A DNA stretch of 64,000 bases from NCBI GenBank assembly GCA_963678675.1, contig OY783196.1, positions 24,034,827 to 24,098,826 of the forward strand, in the 5' to 3' direction. The stretch comes from Xiphydria camelus (lineage: Eukaryota > Arthropoda > Insecta > Hymenoptera > Xiphydriidae). The position numbers and the translations under genes are program-made. Shown here in pieces: positions 58,150 to 64,000 of this stretch (positions are counted from its first letter, which is position 1; each line of letters begins with the position of its first letter). The notes under the pieces were generated by a model that had not been told where the DNA came from, did not search any database, and saw nothing but the letters and a program-made list of their open reading frames with translations.

Positions 58150-58560
58150 CCTAGAATTTAGTATAGGGGGGTTTTTTAGGTCGCTGATCACGAATCTCAA
58201 GTCGGATTTCAAAAATTCAAGATAGCGGATCCAATATGGCGGACGAGATTTTCGAAAATCAACGGATTCATACCAAAGTTGGTATAGGAGGTTTTTTTTG
58301 GTCGCTGATCACGAATCTGAAGTCAGATTTCAAAAATTCAAGATGGCGGAACCAATATGGCGGACGAGATTTTCGAAAATCGACAGATTCATACCAAATT
58401 TGGTATAGGGTTTTTTTTTGTATCGCTGATCACGAACCTGAAGTCAGATTTAAAAAATTCAAGATGGCGGAGGAGATGTTCGAAAATCGACGGATTCATG
58501 CCAAGTTTGGTATAGAGGGGTTTTTTGAGTCACTGATCACGAATTTTTGAAAACTGACTT
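58150..58560 (+). repeat. ~90-110-bp tandem units in the left foldback arm
   Basis: About four units with TGATCACGAATCTGAAGTC, TTTCAAAAATTCAAGATGG, TATGGCGGACGAGATTTTCG and GGATTCATACCAA. Because the units stay open, a repetitive 104-codon ORF (58236-58550) arises; it mirrors one on the minus strand in the right arm (59901-60173). These are not genes. Confidence 0.82.
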
Positions 58561-59534
58561 CAGATTCGTGATCAGGAGGCAAAATTACTATAGATAACAT
58601 ATATCGCATGAAAATTATATACCTCCTTTTTTTTTGTAGAACAGTGTAGGTACTGAGCGGTATGAACCGATATTCAGAATTTCGACTACCTATCGTCTGT
58701 CACAACAGTCTTATATGCAAAAATATGCAAATGAGCGTAGGTCAATTAGAAATACAGGTAATTAGGCCTGTTATTTCTATATAGATTATTTAGTTCCAAT
58801 TAGTTCCATAAAAGATAAGACTGTGTTAATGCAAGTATATATATATTACGAATATTCATAACTTCGACTATCGTTTGCCAGAACAGTCTCATATGCAAGA
58901 ATATGCAAATGGACGTAGGTCAATTAGAAAGACAGGTAGTTAGGCCTGTTATTTATATATAGACTATTTAGTTCCAATTAGTTCCATAAAAGATAAGACT
59001 GTGTTAATGCAAGTATTACGAATAATTCGTTATGTTTCATGTGTATTGCTGTATATGTAACATAACACGTTTTTTTGTCATGAATGTCGAAGTACACAAG
59101 TTGTGTATAGTTAATACAATAATATTGTCTCGACAGAATACTGTTTATAATATTTTAATTTTTATCTCTTTAACTCGAATATGTTTATTATCAGGAATAC
59201 AGTATGTTCCGTGGAAAACGCCTAGGCGTCCTAGGTGTAGAGTATTCTGTCGAGACAATATTATTGTATTAACTATACATAACTTGTGTACTTCGACATT
59301 CATGACAAAAAAACTTGTTATGTTACATATACAGCAATATACATGAAACATAACGAATTGTTCGTAATACTTGCATTAACACAGTCTTATCTTTTATGGA
59401 CCTAATTGGAACTAAATAGTCTATATATAAATAACAGGCCTAATTACCTGTTTTTCTAATTGACCTACGTCCATTTGCATATTCTTTTATATGAGAGTGT
59501 TCTGGCAAACGATAGTCGAAGTTATGAATATTCG

Positions 59535-59539
<5 letters not shown>

Positions 59540-59576
<37 letters not shown>
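59540..59576. repeat. (AT)n microsatellite in the right arm
   Basis: A run of TATATATA about 36 bases long in the right arm. The left arm has only about 10 bases at the mirror position (58837-58848), so this tract expanded after the arms formed or the two have drifted. Confidence 0.88.
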
Positions 59577-59578
<2 letters not shown>

Positions 59579-60331
59579 TTGCATTAACACAGTCTTATCT
59601 TTTATGGAACTAATTGGAACGAAATAATCTATATAGAAATAATAGGCCTAATTTTACCTGTCTTTCTAAGTGACCTACGCTCATTTGCATATTTTTGCAT
59701 ATAAGACTGTTGTGACAGACGATAGGTAGTCGAAATTCTGAATATCGGTTCATACCGCTCAGTACCTACACTGTTCTACAAAAAAAAAAGGGGGTTTATA
59801 CTTTTCATGCGATATATGTTATCTATAGTAATTTTGCCTCCTGATCACGAATCTGAAGTCAGTTTTCAAAAATTCGTGATCAGTGACTCAAAAAACCCCT
59901 CTATACCAAATTTGGCATGAATCCGTCGATTTTCGAACATCTCCTACGCCATCTTGAATTTTTGAAATCTGACTTCAGGTTCAGCGACACAAAAAAAAAC
60001 CTATACCATATTTGGTATGAATCTGTCGATTTTCGAAAATTTCGTCCGCCATATTGGATCCGCCATCTTGAATTTTTGAAATCTGACTTCAGATTCGTGA
60101 TCAGCGACCAAAGAAAACCTCCTATACCAGCTTTGGTATGAATCCGTCGATTTTCGAAAATCTTGTCCGCCATATTGGATCCGCTATCTTGAATTTTTGA
60201 AATCTGACTTGAGATTCGTGATCAGCGACCTAAAAAACCCCCCTATACTAAATTCTAGGGCTGTAGTACTATTATTCTATGCAAAATTCTAAAGTTGGTG
60301 CTAAATCTAGCGTTTCGACCAGTGTGCGACG

Positions 60332-61009
60332 CGGCCCGTAGCTCAAGACAGAAGACGGAAAGTCGTGAAACTCTCTAATGCTAGGAAATATCTGTGCGGC
60401 TGACGAATGACGTTCGAGGACAACTAAATCGAGCGCGGCGCGCCTAGGTTTTATCGCGTATCAGCGGCGTCTCATTCAGCGACAGCGGAAGTGCGACTCG
60501 GTAGAGAGGTCCGCGTTTATTTGAATTGCCGAGAAGTTTCCCGGCCCGACCAATTAAGGACACAAAGGTCTCGACCGACCCGACTCTCGCTTCGCGCGTT
60601 CCAGCGCAAATCGCGCGGAAAAGATGAAAATCTTTGAACGTCCGGCACCGTGCTTAGAAATATTACGTTCGCGACGGGGACGGAGACGCAGAAGTTTCGA
60701 GGTCCTTATTTATTCGCGGAAACGAGAGGACGGAGGAGGTTCCTCTAGGAAGTTGGCAAATTTACGAAGGCGAATCTCCACGGGGGTCTTTATGGCAATA
60801 ATTAGCATGATACGTTTCCGCGACGGTTTCTGTTGACATCGCTGAGTCGAATTTGACGTTTCCCCGTTACGAGTGAAATGGTGCCGCTGCACATTGGTCG
60901 GATTATCTCTTTTGTAGCGAAGATGATATTGATGGAACCGAGGGAAAATTGCATGCAATTGAAATTTTCTGTTGGAATCGGTTCATCTATTTTTGCACTT
61001 TATAAATTG
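60332..61009. other. Unassigned GC-richer stretch
   Basis: CpG-rich at 60330-60800; no gene recognised. Confidence 0.4.
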
Positions 61010-61246
61010 CGTTACTAATGCCAAAAGGTCGTATGCGCCAAAAAGTGCTTTTATAAAGCCAAAAAAAGCATATACAATTTTTTTATTCACTCAAATATGT
61101 GTAAATATGAATAATAAATTGAACAACATACAAACTTAAAAGTAAAAGGGCATATAAGGTATCGTCTGTATGATCTTTTGGCATTAAGTTCTTGGAAAGT
61201 CACGAAAATAATACCGTAAGGGCGTATCAGTCTTAGGTTTACACAC

Positions 61247-61374
61247 GCCCTAGTAAAAATGAATTCGGATTTAGATGAGCCCTGAATAGCGCCCACGTAT
61301 TACATTAGAAATTAGCCAAGTTTGCTAGGCCCTTAACAGATCCCTATATAACGCTCTAAAATTTTTACTAGGGC
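61247..61374. mobile_element. 128-bp MITE with perfect 14-bp ends
   Basis: GCCCTAGTAAAAAT at the left and ATTTTTACTAGGGC at the right are exact inverted repeats. It lies directly before the family A copy (61380-61604) within the same host element. Target duplication not resolved. Confidence 0.72.
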
Positions 61375-61379
61375 AAATA

Positions 61380-61604
61380 CACCTAGCGTCAATTATTCGG
61401 ATCGACCCGCTTTGAGTGATGGTACTTTATCGAGTTGACCGTAGCTTGACGATACGAGCGAATCTTATTATTTTCAAACGAGAACTAAATCTGATTGGTC
61501 TTTAATGGCAAAACAAAAAAATCCGCCCCTACTGTTTAATTACGGTCGACTCGATAAAGTACCGTCAACTAAAACGCGTCGATTAAAATCATCGACGCTA
61601 GGTG
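61380..61604. mobile_element. Palindromic MITE, family A copy 2
   Basis: CACCTAGCGTCAATTATTCG at the left and CATCGACGCTAGGTG at the right, with TA at 61378-61379 and 61605-61606. The GATCGACCCGCTTTGAGTGA and ACTTTATCGAGTTGACCGTA blocks correspond to family A copy 1 (1040-1259). Confidence 0.85.
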
Positions 61605-61796
61605 TACGTATATCGACATTACGGCATATCCTATATGTCCGTTCGCCTTTAGTTTTTGAAACTTTTATTTCACTACTTTTTTGGGCCATTCTTACGTATT
61701 TCTATCAGTTGAGAAAACAAATTTTTTTATAACCCTTTTTAATTTTTACAATTTCAAGGGGGCGTAAAGTGGCGTATCTTTTGGCGTCAGTGACGC

Positions 61797-64000
61797 TAAA
61801 TATAATCAAACGATTCTTCGTGTTACTTTAATATTCTTTTCATTTTAATACAAAAATATTGGACTAACACGAAGAATCGGTTATTCTTCACGTGAAATAT
61901 TGGTGGACTGATCTTAACACAAAATTTCCAACCGTGTATTATACAATTAAACCAGTATTAACTCAGTATCTCTACTAACTCTCTGCACTGGGAAGACGAC
62001 CGGTAGCGTATTGAGATGTTAACCCTGATATGCAAGGGAGTTGTCCCCTCCAACTTGCATCTGGTCTACGTCGATATTGATCTGAGTCGATAGTTTACAC
62101 GCAGTGAAGACCAGAGACGATTCTAACGAAAAGATGGCCCCTCGTTCCTACTACTTTTCAAGGCAACGAGGTGCCATCTCCTCGTTACAACCGTCCCCAA
62201 TCCCTCCTAATTAAATAATCGCGGTTAATATAAATGCTTTTACAAGCAGGAACTTCAATTTATCTTATCGCCCTTCGTTCGCGCTCTTTACCAATGTACA
62301 CCTGTTACATTTAAATATTTACAGTAAGCCGTAAATGTTTTAAGATCGCAAAATCGCGCGACACAGTACTACATAAAACTCTCTGCAGACCCTGCGGGTT
62401 TTCCAATATTTCTTCCCACGATATTTCGACATCTGACACCTGCGGCACGTCCGCGAGGGGCGTATAAGTATCGCTCAGCGTTCGGTCGCCCGCCGCGTAT
62501 CAGTAATACTCATACCCACTCTTGTGAGTCACGAATGGTGCGGCAACGTACATAAATACTTCCCCATCGTACATGTATGTGAGTACATAAATATATTGAA
62601 CTGAAAAATCGTGTAAATCGCGACATCGCACAAAACTGCCGTCGCACGATTTTTTGGAGGATCCGACGATGTGCGCGAATTATTTTCCGTTCCCAAGTTC
62701 GCCGAAAGCAAGGGGTCACAGCGGTGCAGCCTGCAACGGATCGTCCGAGAAGTTCATTACTTGACACCCCGGAGAGAGTAATCGTCGACGCGCCACGTCT
62801 TTCTGTCGAGGACAAAAAGAGAGTGAAAGAGCGCGAAAGAGAGAATTCGTATTCACATTTTTATCGGCAGACACATCGACGAACATTACCGCCGTAAGTA
62901 TTTACGGTGCGATCTAAAGTGCCGCGGCGAGTCGAAGCGAGCGTCGCGTCGTGCTCTCCTAATGGCCTGCAACGAAAAATAAACCACCCTTTAAGAGCGA
63001 AGAGCCCGTCGCATCCCACCCTCCTTTTCTATGAACTCGGATGCCGTTCGAGGAATTGCGGAATCGAAAAGGGGCTTCGGGTCGAACGTGCTTCTTTCGC
63101 CTCCCTTCGCGCGCAGCTTTCTATGTACGGTTACCTTCGCGCCACTCCCGGAGAGTAAATTCGAAAACATTTCTCACTATACCCCTACTGGAACGCGACG
63201 AAGCCTTTATATCACGGAGACGCCATGAGTCGTCTTTGCTGCTCGACGAAATATTTTGCGAGAGAATAAGTGCGTCTTTCATCCACCGTCGTAGGCAGAA
63301 CTGTATAAAGGAGTGGTGTACCATTCGTGTATAGATTGGAAGATGAATTATGAAATTTCATTTTATCCGACGCATTCGTTCGATACTTTCGGATTAAGAA
63401 GATAATTTATTGAAAAATTCAAATTATACCTACATAAGAAAACTAATCCACTTCCATTTTTTCATCGTTACAAGTGAAACATTCGACCGTTATAGTGCTG
63501 TGTTTTCTACAAATATTCCTGTCGCATTTGACATATTTTTTTTTGTTCTATTATTTTTATGTTTGCCACACATGTAATAAACGCCAAGCTTTACATCATC
63601 TTTAACAGATGAATGGTTCTCCTTATACTTTTCCAGGAATATACTTGTATAATAGATTTTTAGGAATCCTATCTTTGCAGTCTCTATCTCTTGAATATTT
63701 AGTACCATTTCTCTTCTTTTGTGTGTATATCTTGGTATTAGTTACTGTATCATCTATCATTTTATCAGTAATGAACAGGCTGAATGCATCTATTTCCTTA
63801 GGAATGTTTCTAGCAGATCCCTGGAACTCGGTAGAACTTTGAGCAGTTTTTTATTTTGTTTTGCCGACGAGAAAAGGTTTGCTTATCCATAAAGTTTCTC
63901 GATCACAATACATGCGAGAATAATCGTAGTTTCTTTCACACCGAAGAATATACATCTGTTACTATCTGGACGTTGATTAAGCGTCCCAATCGTGTTATTA
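61797..64000. other. Unassigned terminal stretch
   Basis: No gene, RNA or mobile element recognised. 62440-63340 is GC-richer with overlapping ORFs (60-101 codons) on both strands and no motif. The window ends without an identifiable gene. Confidence 0.4.

Larger units (their letters stand above)
58083..60326. mobile_element. 2.24-kb foldback transposon with Transib-type ends
   Basis: Arms of about 1.06 kb (58083-59142 and 59241-60326) are inverted copies around a ~98-bp centre containing CGCCTAGGCGTCCTAGG. The ends read CACATTGGTCGAAACGC and, on the other strand, CACACTGGTCGAAACGC. CGACG flanks both sides (58078-58082 and 60327-60331). CAC-start ends resembling CACWRTG and a GC-rich 5-bp duplication of CGNCG type are characteristic of Transib. 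Each arm holds about four ~90-bp tandem units (GCTGATCACGAATCTGAAGT, AAAATTCAAGATGGCGGA, TTCGAAAATCGA, ATTCATACCAAA) and two ~180-bp units (ATATGCAAATG, AGGCCTGTTATTT). No transposase is present. Confidence 0.82.
61010..61796. mobile_element. Family L MITE copy 2 with two internal insertions
   Basis: CGTTACTAATGCCAAAAGG at the left and CTTTTGGCGTCAGTGACG at the right match the ends of 55743-56398. Shared interior motifs include TATCAGTCTTAGG (compare TATCGGTCTTAGG). Inside lie a small element with 14-bp ends (61247-61374) and a family A palindrome (61380-61604), neither present in copy 1. Confidence 0.8.

Noticed and set aside
58236..60173. Similar repetitive ORFs starting MADEIF/MADKIF on opposite strands
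   Set aside because: They are read-through of tandem units in the two inverted arms, not a protein family I can support.

Overview
The window reads as repeat-rich insect (arthropod) nuclear DNA. I found no convincing host protein gene, tRNA or rRNA. The eukaryotic, probably insect, origin is inferred from a Ty3/gypsy LTR retrotransposon whose primer binding site fits an animal tRNA-Lys(CUU), a decayed mariner transposase, many TA-flanked inverted-repeat elements (MITE-like), a foldback element with Transib-type ends, long homopolymer and (CT)n tracts, and the lack of long ORFs outside the retrotransposon. A hymenopteran source is possible but is only a guess. The sequence could be intergenic or lie in a very long intron.

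Layout. From 1 to about 12 kb, AT-rich DNA is seeded with hairpin elements: a 220-bp palindromic element at 1040, two copies of a ~398-bp family at 2547 and 4429, a related one at 5098, two elements with CAC(T/C)GAG ends at 6286 and 6622, and a TTAA-flanked element at 8585. At 12.35-13.93 kb lies a mariner remnant on the minus strand, split by an 833-bp element (12443-13275) with near-perfect 25-bp terminal inverted repeats and TA duplications. From 14.8 to 34.1 kb there are further hairpin elements, including a 1.15-kb foldback (16127-17276), between stretches of unassigned, often more GC-rich DNA.

The only intact coding element is a 6.69-kb Ty3/gypsy retrotransposon (34810-41503). It has two 879-bp LTRs that look identical, a 4-bp target duplication (aaat), a tRNA-Lys(CUU) primer site, a polypurine tract, gag, and a pol ORF carrying protease, reverse transcriptase, RNase H and integrase. 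Gag and pol overlap in the -1 frame, with a correctly phased G GGA AAC slippery heptamer followed by a GC-rich stem-loop. Each LTR carries about eight 57/60-bp tandem repeats. No env-like ORF is present.

From 41.5 to 64 kb, mostly unassigned DNA holds more hairpin elements, including a three-level nest (55387-56524) and a second nest (61010-61796). A 2.24-kb foldback (58083-60326) has CACA(T/C)TGG ends and a CGACG 5-bp duplication, a combination characteristic of Transib transposons. The main biological story is layered transposon colonisation: old mariner and MITE strata, elements nested inside elements, and one very recent LTR insertion. All comparisons were made by eye, so boundaries of the non-autonomous elements may be off by a few bases and identities are approximate.
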